A DNA stretch of 64,000 nucleotides from Pseudomonas sp. SLFW. Lineage in GTDB: Bacteria; Pseudomonadota; Gammaproteobacteria; Pseudomonadales; Pseudomonadaceae. A program made the position numbers and the translations under genes. A model generated the notes under the pieces. That model saw only the letters and a list, made by a program, of their open reading frames with translations, did no database searches and had not been told where the DNA came from. Shown piece after piece: positions 43,089-52,136 of this stretch. The stretch's first letter is position 1, and every line of letters begins with the position of its first letter. The stretch lies in contig NZ_JAAAKW010000020.1 in the NCBI RefSeq assembly GCF_009905615.1, forward strand, positions 20,104-84,103, written 5' to 3'.

Positions 43089-44342
43089 TCAGACAGATTT
43101 AATCGGAACAACGCGGGCGGCGAGGTCGCCAGGGACCAGGCTTGAGGCAGACAAACTGGGTGTAACAAGGCTCGGCGCTGGCTGCGTGGCCCGGTATTGC
43201 GCGGGCTGGCGGGCCTGGCGCGAGGCGCTCAAGCGCATCTCGACGAACTGACGCATTTCCTGCTCGAAGCGGGCTTCGCTGAACCGCTCGGCGTTGATGC
43301 GACAGGCCTGTGCAGTGATGCGCCCGCCGGACGCTTCGAAGGTCTCGACCGCCTCCATCAACGATGCGGCGCTCTGCTCCGGATAAAACACCCCGGTTGG
43401 CTGCGGATGATCCAGCCCGCAGACGGTTTCCAGCACGCCGCCCTTGCCGAAGGCGATGACCGGCGTGCCGCAGGCCTGCGCCTCCACCGGGCTGATGCCG
43501 AAGTCTTCCTCGGCGGCGAATACGAAGGCCTTGGCGTTGCGCATGTGTTCCTGCAACACCGCGAACGGTTGATAACCGAGCAGCGTGACGTTAGGCGCGT
43601 GGGCCGCCACGGCTTTGGCTTTTTCCATCTCCGGGCCGTCGCCGACCACCACCAGACGCTTGTCCGGCATGGCAGCGAAGGCTTCGATGATCATCGGCAT
43701 GCGCTTGTAGGGCACCATGCGCGACGCCGTGAAGTAGTAATCCTGTTTGGTCTCTTGCAGGGTGAAACCGTTGGTGTCCACAGGCGGGTAGATCACCGTG
43801 GATTCGCGACGGTAGGACTTGGTGATTCGGGCGCCGATGAAGTGCGAGTTGGCGATGAAGTCATCGACCCCTGCGGAGGTGCGCTGATCCCACATCCGCA
43901 TGTAGTGCAGGATCATCCGTGCGACCTTGCCTTTGAGGCCGCTGTTCATGTTGGCTTCTTTCAGGTACTGGTGCTGCAAGTCCCAGGCGTAGCGGATGGG
44001 CGAGTGCACATAGCTGATGTGCAATTGGTCCGGGCCGCACAGCACGCCTTTGGCTACTGCGTGGCTGCTGCTGATGATCAGGTCGTAACCGGACAGGTCC
44101 AGTTGCTCGATGGCCATTGGCATCAGCGGCAAATAACGCTGATATTTGGTGCGCGCCTTGGGCAGACGCTGAATGAACGTGGTCTTGGCGACCTTGCCGC
44201 CCAAATGGGCGCGGTCCTGATCGCTGAGGAAATCGATGACGGAAAACAGATCCGCCTCGGGCCAGATATTGATGAGCGCGGCTAAAACCCTTTCGGCACC
44301 CGCGTACGTCACCAGCCAGTCGTGGACGATTGCAATTTTCAT
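43089..44342 (-). CDS. Glycosyltransferase family 4 (GT-B fold)
   Basis: 417 residues from the ATG at 44342; it begins MKIAIVHDWLVTYAGAERV, a typical family-4 start. The donor-binding EX7E motif is EEDFGISPVEAQACGTPVIA at about residue 295. DFIANSHFIGARITKSYRR and SRMVPYKRMPMIIEAF are also characteristic. The text resembles mannosyl or rhamnosyl transferases of capsule loci (WbaZ-like). A 50-residue tail rich in Ser/Ala/Pro at the C-terminus is unusual. It is 13 bp from the WcaJ-like gene, in the same operon. Confidence 0.9.
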   Translation of the reverse strand: MKIAIVHDWLVTYAGAERVLAALINIWPEADLFSVIDFLSDQDRAHLGGKVAKTTFIQRLPKARTKYQRYLPLMPMAIEQLDLSGYDLIISSSHAVAKGVLCGPDQLHISYVHSPIRYAWDLQHQYLKEANMNSGLKGKVARMILHYMRMWDQRTSAGVDDFIANSHFIGARITKSYRRESTVIYPPVDTNGFTLQETKQDYYFTASRMVPYKRMPMIIEAFAAMPDKRLVVVGDGPEMEKAKAVAAHAPNVTLLGYQPFAVLQEHMRNAKAFVFAAEEDFGISPVEAQACGTPVIAFGKGGVLETVCGLDHPQPTGVFYPEQSAASLMEAVETFEASGGRITAQACRINAERFSEARFEQEMRQFVEMRLSASRQARQPAQYRATQPAPSLVTPSLSASSLVPGDLAARVVPIKSV

Positions 44343-44439
44343 TGGAATTCTCTGCATTAACGGCTCACGGAAACCCGCTACGTCGAGCGAAGCTCGCGCA
44401 GGTTTTCCCAGAGCGGTTGTCATTGGCGCATGCACGGCT

Positions 44440-45480
44440 TCAGACGCTGATGGTTTGCGCCTTCGCCTTGCGATTATTGAGACGTTTTCCAAGTTGGATA
44501 AAAGGTGTCTCGATGTAGCGGAAAGACAGATGAGACGCCCCGAGGGTCAGGAGGGTGGCGACGACCGCAAGGGTCAACGCCGAAGCCCCGCTGCTCTTTA
44601 GAAGAAACTCGGCCAGCATCAACATTGAAGGGTGAAGCAGGTACAGCGAGTAACTCACCGCGCCCAACCACACCAGCACGGGGTGGTCCAGACGCACGCT
44701 GCGGGTCAGCAACAGAAAACTGCTGATGGCCAGCGCGTAGGTGAAGCAGTAACGGCCCCATGTTTCCCCGGTGCCCATGTCCTTGCTGTACGCCATGATC
44801 AGCGTCGGCATCAGCAGCACGGCGAAGGCAATCAACAGCGTTTTCAGGTTGCGGGTCAGTTCTTTGCTGTGTTCGGCCAGCAGCCACTGGCGCCACACCG
44901 AACCGAAGAACATCAGCGACAACGCCAACGGCAGGGCCACCGGCAACTTGCGCTCGCTCACCGCGCGAACCACGGCCATGGCCAGGGCCATCAGCAAGAA
45001 CAGCAACGAACAACGGGTGCGGAAGGTCTGGTCATACAGCTTGCCACCGATGAACAGCGCCAGGCACAAGGCGTAGAACACCAACTCGATGAACAGCGTC
45101 CAGTACAACCCCACCACGTCATCGAAGCCCAGGGCCGCTTGCACCATCGTCACGTTGGCGATGATCTGGGCGAGGGAGGGCAGCGGAGCGTCGGTCAGTC
45201 TCAGCATCACCACGAACAACAGCAGCGACAGCCAGTACGCCGGGTACAGCCGCATGAAGCGTGAAATCAGAAACCGCTGCGCGCCGTCGGGACCGGGCTT
45301 GAGGCTGTAGGGGATGACCACGCCGCTGATCATGAAGAACCACAGCACGCCCAGCTTGCCGGGGTCGATCAGGTAATCGAAGACCCAGACATGACCGATG
45401 ATCGGCGCATAGAGGTGCGTGAACACCACCATCAGGGCCGCGACGCCGCGCAGCGCGTCAAGATAGGCCAAACGTTTCAT
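44440..45480 (-). CDS. Acyltransferase 3-family membrane protein
   Basis: 346 residues with about ten helices. The start RLAYLDALRGVAALMVVFTHL holds the conserved Arg and His of family-3 acyltransferases; RFMRLYPAYWLSLLLF is the second landmark. Such enzymes add acetyl or other acyl groups to surface polysaccharides from the membrane. Here it would decorate the polymer made by the operon. It follows the family-4 glycosyltransferase gene by 9 bp. The next downstream gene begins 97 bp later. Confidence 0.9.
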   Translation of the reverse strand: MKRLAYLDALRGVAALMVVFTHLYAPIIGHVWVFDYLIDPGKLGVLWFFMISGVVIPYSLKPGPDGAQRFLISRFMRLYPAYWLSLLLFVVMLRLTDAPLPSLAQIIANVTMVQAALGFDDVVGLYWTLFIELVFYALCLALFIGGKLYDQTFRTRCSLLFLLMALAMAVVRAVSERKLPVALPLALSLMFFGSVWRQWLLAEHSKELTRNLKTLLIAFAVLLMPTLIMAYSKDMGTGETWGRYCFTYALAISSFLLLTRSVRLDHPVLVWLGAVSYSLYLLHPSMLMLAEFLLKSSGASALTLAVVATLLTLGASHLSFRYIETPFIQLGKRLNNRKAKAQTISV

Positions 45481-45489
45481 GGGCGTGCC

Positions 45490-46611
45490 TCAGAGCTTGC
45501 TGGACGATTCACGACGCAGGGCGTCATTGCCGGTGCTGGTGCGTCGGTCCCTGGGCTGGTTGAGCAGGGTGTCGATGCGCTGCGACACCCGCCGCGCCGA
45601 CTCGTCCCAGGAAAACCGCGCCACGTTGTTCAGGCCGCGTCGTCGCAGCGACTGGCGCAGCGGCAAGTCCACCAGAATGCGTTCCATCGCCGAGGCCATG
45701 TGCGTGACATCCATCGGGTCGAAGTACAAGGCGCTCGCCTGCAACACTTCCGGAATCGATGCCGCGTTGGCGGCCAGCACCGGGCAGCCGCAGGCTTGCG
45801 CTTCGAGGGGCGGGATGCCGAAGCCTTCATACAGTGAAGGGAACACGAACGCCGTAGCGCCCTGGTATTGTGCGATCAGTTCGTCGTCGCTCAGCCGCCC
45901 GAGGAAACGGATGCGTTTGTCGCGGCTGGCCAGGCGTTGCAGGTTGTCATCGGCAAACACGTCACTCGCCCCACCGACGATGTGCAGTTGCAGGTCGTCG
46001 TGGTCGCGCAGCATCAGGAACGCCTGAATCATCCGGCTGAAGTTCTTGTGCGCGCTGGGCGAGGACACAGCGAGCAGATAGTCGGGGTGATCCTTGAGCG
46101 GCGGCCCCGGCTGGAACGCTTCGCTCACCGCGTTGGGCACCACGAAAATCTTCTTTTCCGGGTAGTTGTAAAACTGCGAAATCTCGCCCTTGGAAAAGTT
46201 ACTGACGGTCAGCAGCGCCTTGATGCGCGACAGCATGATCGGCGTCATCGTCCGGTACAGCAGGCGAAAGGCACGGGTGTAGCTTTCGGGGTGACGCACG
46301 TACGTGACGTCGTGGTGGGTCGCGATCTGGTTGCCATAGAAAAGCGGCGCCGTGCTGCACAGGGAAATCAGCAGCGGGTTGCCGTTGCGGCGCAGGTACA
46401 GCGGCAGGTCGAGCTGTTCCCAGACGTGACCGCTGTGGCTGCCGATGCACTGCACGTCGAGGGCGCGGGCCGTGTCGTGCATTTTGATGCCGTGAGGGGC
46501 GACGAAAACCACGTCGTCACGCAGCTGTTTGAGGGCCAGACAGGTCTGTTCCGCGAAGCGTTGGACGCCGCGCAACTCCTGAGTCAGAAAACGTGCATTG
46601 ATCACAATCAT
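45490..46611 (-). CDS. Glycosyltransferase family 4 (GT-B fold)
   Basis: 373 residues from the ATG at 46611 (MIVINARFLTQELRGVQRFA). It has the family-4 region HKNFSRMIQAFLMLRD, the EX7E donor site EGFGIPPLEAQACGCPVLA near residue 285, and LLTVSNFSKGEISQFYNYP. The sequence is of the mannosyltransferase-like type common in Pseudomonas EPS clusters. It lies downstream of a REPIN that separates it from the PslG-like gene. Confidence 0.9.
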   Translation of the reverse strand: MIVINARFLTQELRGVQRFAEQTCLALKQLRDDVVFVAPHGIKMHDTARALDVQCIGSHSGHVWEQLDLPLYLRRNGNPLLISLCSTAPLFYGNQIATHHDVTYVRHPESYTRAFRLLYRTMTPIMLSRIKALLTVSNFSKGEISQFYNYPEKKIFVVPNAVSEAFQPGPPLKDHPDYLLAVSSPSAHKNFSRMIQAFLMLRDHDDLQLHIVGGASDVFADDNLQRLASRDKRIRFLGRLSDDELIAQYQGATAFVFPSLYEGFGIPPLEAQACGCPVLAANAASIPEVLQASALYFDPMDVTHMASAMERILVDLPLRQSLRRRGLNNVARFSWDESARRVSQRIDTLLNQPRDRRTSTGNDALRRESSSKL

Positions 46612-46689
46612 TGTGGGCGACCTGATAGAAGATGAAGGGGTCGTAAGTCCTGAGCTCAATCCGGAATGGGCGGGCTGAGCGGTTGCAGA

Positions 46690-46782
46690 CTGTGGGAGCG
46701 AATTTATTCGCGAGAGGACGGGACATCCGAAACATTTCTGTCGGATGTACAACCCGTCTCGCGAATGAATTCGCTCCCACAG
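46690..46782. repeat. REPIN inside the exopolysaccharide operon
   Basis: Arms CTGTGGGAGCGAATTTATTC and GAATGAATTCGCTCCCACAG differ by one base; a loop stem (ACATCCGA / TCGGATGT) is also present. It lies in the 240-bp gap between two genes of the same operon, where it would make a strong RNA hairpin. Confidence 0.92.
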
Positions 46783-46851
46783 GGAATCTGCGTTTCAAGC
46801 AGAACCATCAGTGTGTTGGTAATCCGGGAGCGACTGTAACGAGGTCACGAA

Positions 46852-48174
46852 TCAGGGCAACGCAAACAGGGCAGGGCGGGTACCCAGCGTGATGATCTTG
46901 GGAAACTCATCGATCGGCACCTGCGCCGAGCACCGCCCTTCGTTGCAGTTCCACGGGATTCCGCTGTCCACCAATCCTTTCTGCGGTTCTCGCGTGTCGA
47001 TGTACTGCACGTTCCCGCGCAACACGCTGCTTGAATCCAGTTTGATTGACCGCGGATAACCCGCCGTCCACGCCACCATGATCTGATCCGAACCCCGGGC
47101 GAACCTCAGCAAGTACTGCGAGTCGATCTCCCGGCTCTTCTCCGCGTCATAGCGAAACTGATGCAAGGTCGGGCTGATCGCCTTCAACGTCAGGTACGCC
47201 TGCTTGACCCCCAGGTCCTGCGTCAGCAACCCGAAATTCTGTTCAGGGTCCGTGGCGTCGGGGCCATCGTTGAGTAAGCCGTTCCACCACATCCCTTTGA
47301 TGTTCGGCATCGTCTGCGCCAGGAAGAAGCTGCGCGCCAGAAATGCTGCCTGGGTTTTCTCGTCGCCGCCGCAACGCCCTTCGTTGCTGGGCCAGCCCAT
47401 CTCGGTCAGGTAGAGCGGCACGGCGGTCTTGTTCTTTGTCTTGTCCTTGAGGTCTTCACTGATCCGTCGCAGCCAGGCGATCCAGTTCTCCGGCGTGTTG
47501 CGTTCATCCGCGCGGCAATGCACGTACGGGTGCAGCGACAGGCCATCGACGACATTCAGAATTCCCGATCCCACCAGCCGGTCGGCGAAGCCCAGGTCCA
47601 TGCCCTGACTGGTCACTGCCCCGGCGAGAATCACCATCGGCCGCTGGTTGGTGCGAATGCGCCGAGCCGCTTCCTGCACCAGCACGCTGTAATCCTTGGC
47701 GAAGTCAGAATCGACAGGATTCTCCTTGTCCCACTCGTTCCAGACTTCATAAAAATCCACACTGTCCGCCAATTGGCGGGTGACAAAACTCACGTAGTTG
47801 CCATAGGCATCCCGCACCAGTGGTTTTCGCGGTTTGGCGTAGTTGTCGTAAAACGGGTTTCCGTAGCCCAACACCAGCAGGGGCCGTAGCCGATGTTCCT
47901 GGGCCTGGCTCAGAAACGTCTGCCATGACGACTCGATTTTCATCAAGCCTCGTCGGGGTTCGGCGCTGGACCAGTAGGCATCGTCCCGCACCGAGTCAAC
48001 GCCCGCCGCCTGCAGCAGTTGCAATGCCTTGGCTGGCGAAGTGTTCTTGTTCATCAGGTGGGTGTCGACCCCGATGATGAAGGAATCGTCGGCAAGGACT
48101 GCGCCGCACATGCCCCAACTCAGCAGCAGGACCGTAAGGGGTCGTCGTAACCTCGTCAGGTGCGTGATGGGCAT
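46852..48174 (-). CDS. PslG-like glycoside hydrolase (GH39-related)
   Basis: 440 residues from the ATG at 48174. A signal peptide ends at about residue 24 (LLLSWGMCGAVLA, before DDSF). A TIM-barrel follows with acid/base Glu147 in VWNEWD and nucleophile Glu258 in YLTEMGWPS; the 111-residue spacing is the same as I recall for PslG of P. aeruginosa (E165 and E276). PslG is a periplasmic endoglycosidase that trims Psl and is needed for normal biofilm. This protein probably cuts or edits the polymer of this operon. It is flanked by a GT-4 gene and a REPIN. Confidence 0.88.
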   Translation of the reverse strand: MPITHLTRLRRPLTVLLLSWGMCGAVLADDSFIIGVDTHLMNKNTSPAKALQLLQAAGVDSVRDDAYWSSAEPRRGLMKIESSWQTFLSQAQEHRLRPLLVLGYGNPFYDNYAKPRKPLVRDAYGNYVSFVTRQLADSVDFYEVWNEWDKENPVDSDFAKDYSVLVQEAARRIRTNQRPMVILAGAVTSQGMDLGFADRLVGSGILNVVDGLSLHPYVHCRADERNTPENWIAWLRRISEDLKDKTKNKTAVPLYLTEMGWPSNEGRCGGDEKTQAAFLARSFFLAQTMPNIKGMWWNGLLNDGPDATDPEQNFGLLTQDLGVKQAYLTLKAISPTLHQFRYDAEKSREIDSQYLLRFARGSDQIMVAWTAGYPRSIKLDSSSVLRGNVQYIDTREPQKGLVDSGIPWNCNEGRCSAQVPIDEFPKIITLGTRPALFALP

Positions 48175-48262
48175 GGTTTGTCTCAATGAAGAGGCACGGT
48201 CCGGAGCGCTTGCTCAGGTAGGTCTCGGGCCGTCGGCGGGTGGAGTCGCGTGACTACGGTTT

Positions 48263-49516
48263 TCAAACAGGGTGCGGCAATCCAGTCGGGTCTCGCTGTG
48301 CAATGTTGTCCAGCAAAGTCTGGGCGAAGATGCTTTCGTAACTGTCCAGCATCAGCTCCAGGTCCAGCAGCGACGCCACGCTGACCCGCGCCTCGTTGCT
48401 CAAGCGGGCCAACAGATCAGGCTGCTGATGCAGCCGGAGCATCGCGTGGCCCAGTGAGTCCGGATCGCTCGGGCTGCACAGCAAACCGTTGAGCGGGTCC
48501 TGAATGATTTCCGGCAAGCCACCCATGCGGCTGGCGATCACCGGCACCGAGTGGGCGCAGGCCTCGACGGCGACCATGCCGAACGGCTCGTTCCACAACG
48601 AGGGCACCACGGCCACGTCGATCTGGCTGTAGAACGCTTCGGGCTTTTGATACCCGACGAAACTGATGTTCGGCGACGTCGCCAGCGCCTTGAAGGCGGC
48701 TTCGTCGCTGGCCTGTCCACGTCCGGCGATCTGCAGCGTCGCGTCGAACGGCAGGCGCTGAAACTGCTCGATGAGCCAGCGTACGCCTTTCTGCTCGGAC
48801 AGGGTGCCCATGTATCCGAAACGCAGCGGGGCTTTTCGCATCACCGGGTCAAGCTGGCGTTGCCGGCTCAATCCGTTGCGTACGGCAGCATAAGGACTGG
48901 CGTTGTGCACCACGTAACCTTTGGCCTCGTTGAAGTAACCGCGCTTCTGCAACTTGTCGAGGATGAACTGGCTGACCCCGACCACCGTCGAGACCTGTGC
49001 CGAGCGGGCGTCGTGGCCTTTGCGAAACGACTGACAACTGCTGCATTGCTGCTGACAGCACTGGCCGCGCTTGAACATGTTGCTGCTCGGGCACATCAGG
49101 TACATGTCGTGCAGCACCTGAACGATGGGCAACCGGGCGGCGGTGATTTCATCCCAGACCGAGACCGACCAGCCTGCGAGGTTGTGGCAGACGACCAAAT
49201 GGGGTTGCTCGACGCTGATCACGTCCTTTACATAGCGACGCATGGCGCCGTTGTAACGGTCTCGCAGGTGCCAGCCCAATCGCGCCAGACGCCCCGGACG
49301 CTGTGCGCCGAAGTGCCAGTAGAAATTGTGCAGACCGGCGCGGTAAACCTTCACGCCATTGACCGTCTCGGTCGCCAGCCCCGTGTCGGGACCGGTCACC
49401 AGCACGCTGACCTGGCAGCCGCGTTGTTGCAGGCCTTCGACGGTGCGTTGAAGAATGACCTCCGCGCCGCCACCGATGTGGGGTGAGTACAGGCTGCTGA
49501 TGAACAGTATTTTCAT
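48263..49516 (-). CDS. Glycosyltransferase family 4 (GT-B fold)
   Basis: 417 residues. The N-terminal half begins MKILFISSLYSPHIGGGAEV, the acceptor-domain start of many GT4 enzymes. The donor site is NEPFGMVAVEACAHSVPVIA near residue 310. A Cys-rich insert (SNMFKRGQCCQQQCSSCQSF, about residues 146-165) is typical of a subgroup of GT4 proteins and could bind a metal. It overlaps the upstream GT2 gene by 4 bp, so the two are translationally coupled. Confidence 0.9.
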   Translation of the reverse strand: MKILFISSLYSPHIGGGAEVILQRTVEGLQQRGCQVSVLVTGPDTGLATETVNGVKVYRAGLHNFYWHFGAQRPGRLARLGWHLRDRYNGAMRRYVKDVISVEQPHLVVCHNLAGWSVSVWDEITAARLPIVQVLHDMYLMCPSSNMFKRGQCCQQQCSSCQSFRKGHDARSAQVSTVVGVSQFILDKLQKRGYFNEAKGYVVHNASPYAAVRNGLSRQRQLDPVMRKAPLRFGYMGTLSEQKGVRWLIEQFQRLPFDATLQIAGRGQASDEAAFKALATSPNISFVGYQKPEAFYSQIDVAVVPSLWNEPFGMVAVEACAHSVPVIASRMGGLPEIIQDPLNGLLCSPSDPDSLGHAMLRLHQQPDLLARLSNEARVSVASLLDLELMLDSYESIFAQTLLDNIAQRDPTGLPHPV

Positions 49517-50514
49517 AGTGGATACGACTGATTCAGACCCAGTACGCCGGACTCACCGTCACGGATGGCTTTTTCAATCAGGCTCAGGCGCTCTTCGGCG
49601 CCCCGGCGCTTGGCGATCAACCGCAACAACCGGAAAAACGCCCAGCGGTTGAGGCTGTACAGCAGCGACGAGTTGGCCCAGACGTTCTTGTCGAACCAGG
49701 CCTGGTTGCGCGCGCCGTAGTAGGCCCGCAAGTCGGAGCCGCCCAGCAGGAAGCTCTCGTAGATGTTGTTGGTGCGCGCCTTGATGTTCCAGGAGCTTTC
49801 CAGGTCATCGAGCACCGCGTCCGGCACCAGGAAAATCCGTCCGCCACCTGCCGTGATGCGCCAGGTGTATTCGCTGTCGTCGGCGTAAAGCATCAACGCG
49901 TCCAGCGGCAGGCCGATCTTGCGATACAGGTTGCGGTGGGCGAGCAGGCCGCCGTAGGTCGCGAACGGCAGCTCCACCATTTGCAGCTTGCCTTGAGCCC
50001 CTTGCGGTGCGCCCCACGGCAGGCGGCGCCAGATTTTGTAAGGCAGCTGCGCGATGTGGAAACCGAAGAAGCTCGACCGGCGCTGGATCGCGAAACGTTT
50101 CGGCACACCGGCGGCGATGTCTGCTTGGTGGGTCGGACGAAAACCCAGCACGGCGGCTTTTTCTTCACCGTCGATGAGTTTGCGTTCTTCGAGCACCTGA
50201 TGCAGCGTCGCGATGGCGTTGATCGTCGGCGCGTTGTCGTCGTCCATCAGCCAGATGTGTTCGGCGCCGGCATCCAGCGCGGCCTGAATGCCCACCGAGT
50301 AACCACGGGCCGAGCCGGTGTTCTCGTGCATGTAGATCACGCTGACCTGATCCGGCCAGGTACGACGCAGGGTGTCCAGTGGCGAGGTCGACGCGTTGCT
50401 GACAATGATCACGCGGTCGATCAACGGGCTTTCCAGCGAACGGCTGACAAGTGTGTGCAGGTAATTGAAACGGTCACCATAGGTGAGCGTCACCAGCGTC
50501 GTTTTGGAGGTCAT
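49513..50514 (-). CDS. Glycosyltransferase family 2 (GT-A fold)
   Basis: 333 residues from the ATG at 50514. It has the GT-A start (TLVTLTYGDRFNYLHTLV, VIIVSNAST) and the metal-binding DXD in WLMDDDNAP at about residue 97. The motif ENTGSARGYSVGIQAALD and the later YADDSEYTWRI agree with rhamnosyl- or galactofuranosyl-type GT2 enzymes. It overlaps the next gene by 4 bp. Upstream is a REPIN, then rfaH. Confidence 0.9.
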   Translation of the reverse strand: MTSKTTLVTLTYGDRFNYLHTLVSRSLESPLIDRVIIVSNASTSPLDTLRRTWPDQVSVIYMHENTGSARGYSVGIQAALDAGAEHIWLMDDDNAPTINAIATLHQVLEERKLIDGEEKAAVLGFRPTHQADIAAGVPKRFAIQRRSSFFGFHIAQLPYKIWRRLPWGAPQGAQGKLQMVELPFATYGGLLAHRNLYRKIGLPLDALMLYADDSEYTWRITAGGGRIFLVPDAVLDDLESSWNIKARTNNIYESFLLGGSDLRAYYGARNQAWFDKNVWANSSLLYSLNRWAFFRLLRLIAKRRGAEERLSLIEKAIRDGESGVLGLNQSYPL

Positions 50515-50608
50515 GGTGAGTTCCGGGCAAAGAGGATCGAGAGCGCCGGGCGAAATGCTCAGCACTCATAAACGAAGTCGGGGGTGTTGCCGAGCACAGG
50601 GCTGACTG

Positions 50609-50700
50609 CTGTGGGAGCGAATTCATTCGCGATGCGGTTTCATATCCGACAGATCAGCATCGGATGTACCGCCCTCTCGCGAATGAATTCGCTCCCACAG
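50609..50700. repeat. REPIN inside the exopolysaccharide operon
   Basis: Arms CTGTGGGAGCGAATTCATTC and GAATGAATTCGCTCCCACAG are perfect inverted copies, with an inner stem ATCCGA / TCGGAT. It sits in the 218-bp gap between rfaH and the GT2 gene. Confidence 0.93.
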
Positions 50701-50732
50701 AGGTTTGCGTGCCTACAAAGGGTTGCGGGTTT

Positions 50733-51260
50733 TCAGCTGACCCGCACTTCCATCCGCGACAGGCTGCTGACCGGCAAGGTCACTTTCTGTTCGCGGTGCA
50801 GCAGGTTGAGCAGGATCACCGCACGCTCATCGCCATCGGCCGTGAGGAAGATCGCTTCCACATCGTTGAAGCCCTCGGCGGTGATGCGCACGGCTTCGCC
50901 CTGTTGAAACGCCACTTTCGGCAGCGGCACCAGCAGGCGTTCGCGGATCTGCTCGATCAGTTCGTCCTTGACCGGAATCGGCATCCCGCCAAAGGTCACG
51001 ATACGGGCCACGCCACGGGTCGAGCGGATCGGATACCAGTTGTCATTCGTCTGGTCCATGCGAATGAACAGATAGCCCGGGAACAGCTCTTCTTCGGTGG
51101 GGCCGCGAGAGCCGCGTTTTTTCTCGCCATGCTTGACCGGTCGGTAGCACTCGAAATGCTGGCGCTGCAAATGTTCCTGCGCCCGGCCTTCCTGGCGGGG
51201 TTTGGTCTGAATCAGGTACCAGCGGGCGGGGTTGCTGGAAGGGCTATCGGCTTGAGACAT
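50733..51260 (-). CDS. rfaH: Transcription antitermination protein RfaH
   Basis: 175 residues. RfaH is a NusG paralogue that binds RNA polymerase at ops signals in the leader of long surface-polysaccharide operons, stops pausing and Rho-dependent termination, and recruits ribosomes. The NGN domain starts at W14 (WYLIQTKPRQEGRAQEHLQR), with LFPGYLFIRM near 59 and RSTRGVARIVTFGG near 80. The C-terminal KOW-type domain carries VRITAEGFNDVEAIF and ILLNLLHREQKVTLPVSS, the RfaH rather than NusG pattern. It lies within the operon it probably controls, whose leader has two ops matches. Confidence 0.92.
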   Translation of the reverse strand: MSQADSPSSNPARWYLIQTKPRQEGRAQEHLQRQHFECYRPVKHGEKKRGSRGPTEEELFPGYLFIRMDQTNDNWYPIRSTRGVARIVTFGGMPIPVKDELIEQIRERLLVPLPKVAFQQGEAVRITAEGFNDVEAIFLTADGDERAVILLNLLHREQKVTLPVSSLSRMEVRVS

Positions 51261-51266
51261 CGTTCT

Positions 51267-52067
51267 TCACTCCACTGCAATCCGGTTCGTCGGGGTTGAA
51301 ACACGCTCAGGGTGTGGCGTCGGCCTGGCCAGCAGTCCGGGATCGGCGGCGGGCGGGTGCTTGTCCAGCTGGTATTGAGTCAGCATGTGTTGGACCTGCT
51401 CGACGCAGTTGAACATCAGTACATCGATGATGGATAAATTCGCGACGAAAGGTTGACCAAACTGTGGGTATTCCACCGTGCCCATCCGGAAAAACCGCAC
51501 CAGCAGGCGGTTTCTCGCGAAGTGGTCACGGTCGTACACCACCGATCCCCCTTCGGGCGTGATGAACGTCGTCGCTTCAAACGTGTGGGCAATGCGGATG
51601 ATGCGTTCCTGCTTGTCCGCCGGGCTGCCCAGAATCAGGTCCGAACTGCGCATGATCGGCGTGACGATGTGCAAGTAGGCGCACATTTCACGCAGCGCAT
51701 TTTCGGCGTAGAGCGCGATGTTCTGTTGAGGAAAGCGGATCAGGCGCTCGATCAGCGGCATGACCTGGGCGAAGTAGGGCGCGTGCTCGTAGCTTTCGGT
51801 GATCAGACGAATCAGCCGCTCGGCTTCTTCGCTGAAACCGTCGCACAACTGGCGCTGATTGATCTGCAACAAAAAGCGGTCTTTCTTCAACGGAAAGCTG
51901 ATCAGGCGGGCTTCGTCGCCGTGAAGAATGCGGTTGCGGTTGACCCAGCCCGAACGCACATAGTGCAGATCGTCTCCCAGGACGAAAACGTCTGCCGCGG
52001 CGATGAGCTGAAAGTAACCCAGATAGGGAAAGAGATAAGGTTGCATCACTGCAATGGTCCTGGCCAT
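51267..52067 (-). CDS. WbqC-family protein
   Basis: 266 residues from the ATG at 52067. It starts TIAVMQPYLFPYLGYFQLIA, the signature opening of WbqC-family proteins, followed by AADVFVLGDDLHYVRSGWVN and RNRIL. These proteins occur in O-antigen and capsule loci together with DegT-type aminotransferases, as here, and are thought to take part in making amino-sugar derivatives. The reaction is not established. It sits 6 bp from rfaH and 69 bp downstream of the Wzc-like kinase gene. Confidence 0.85.
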   Translation of the reverse strand: MARTIAVMQPYLFPYLGYFQLIAAADVFVLGDDLHYVRSGWVNRNRILHGDEARLISFPLKKDRFLLQINQRQLCDGFSEEAERLIRLITESYEHAPYFAQVMPLIERLIRFPQQNIALYAENALREMCAYLHIVTPIMRSSDLILGSPADKQERIIRIAHTFEATTFITPEGGSVVYDRDHFARNRLLVRFFRMGTVEYPQFGQPFVANLSIIDVLMFNCVEQVQHMLTQYQLDKHPPAADPGLLARPTPHPERVSTPTNRIAVE

Positions 52068-52136
52068 GAACGTCTCCTTTACTGCACTTCTACTGCTGGG
52101 TGCCCCGCCCGCGTGGGTGCGGCGGGGCGTCATGGG

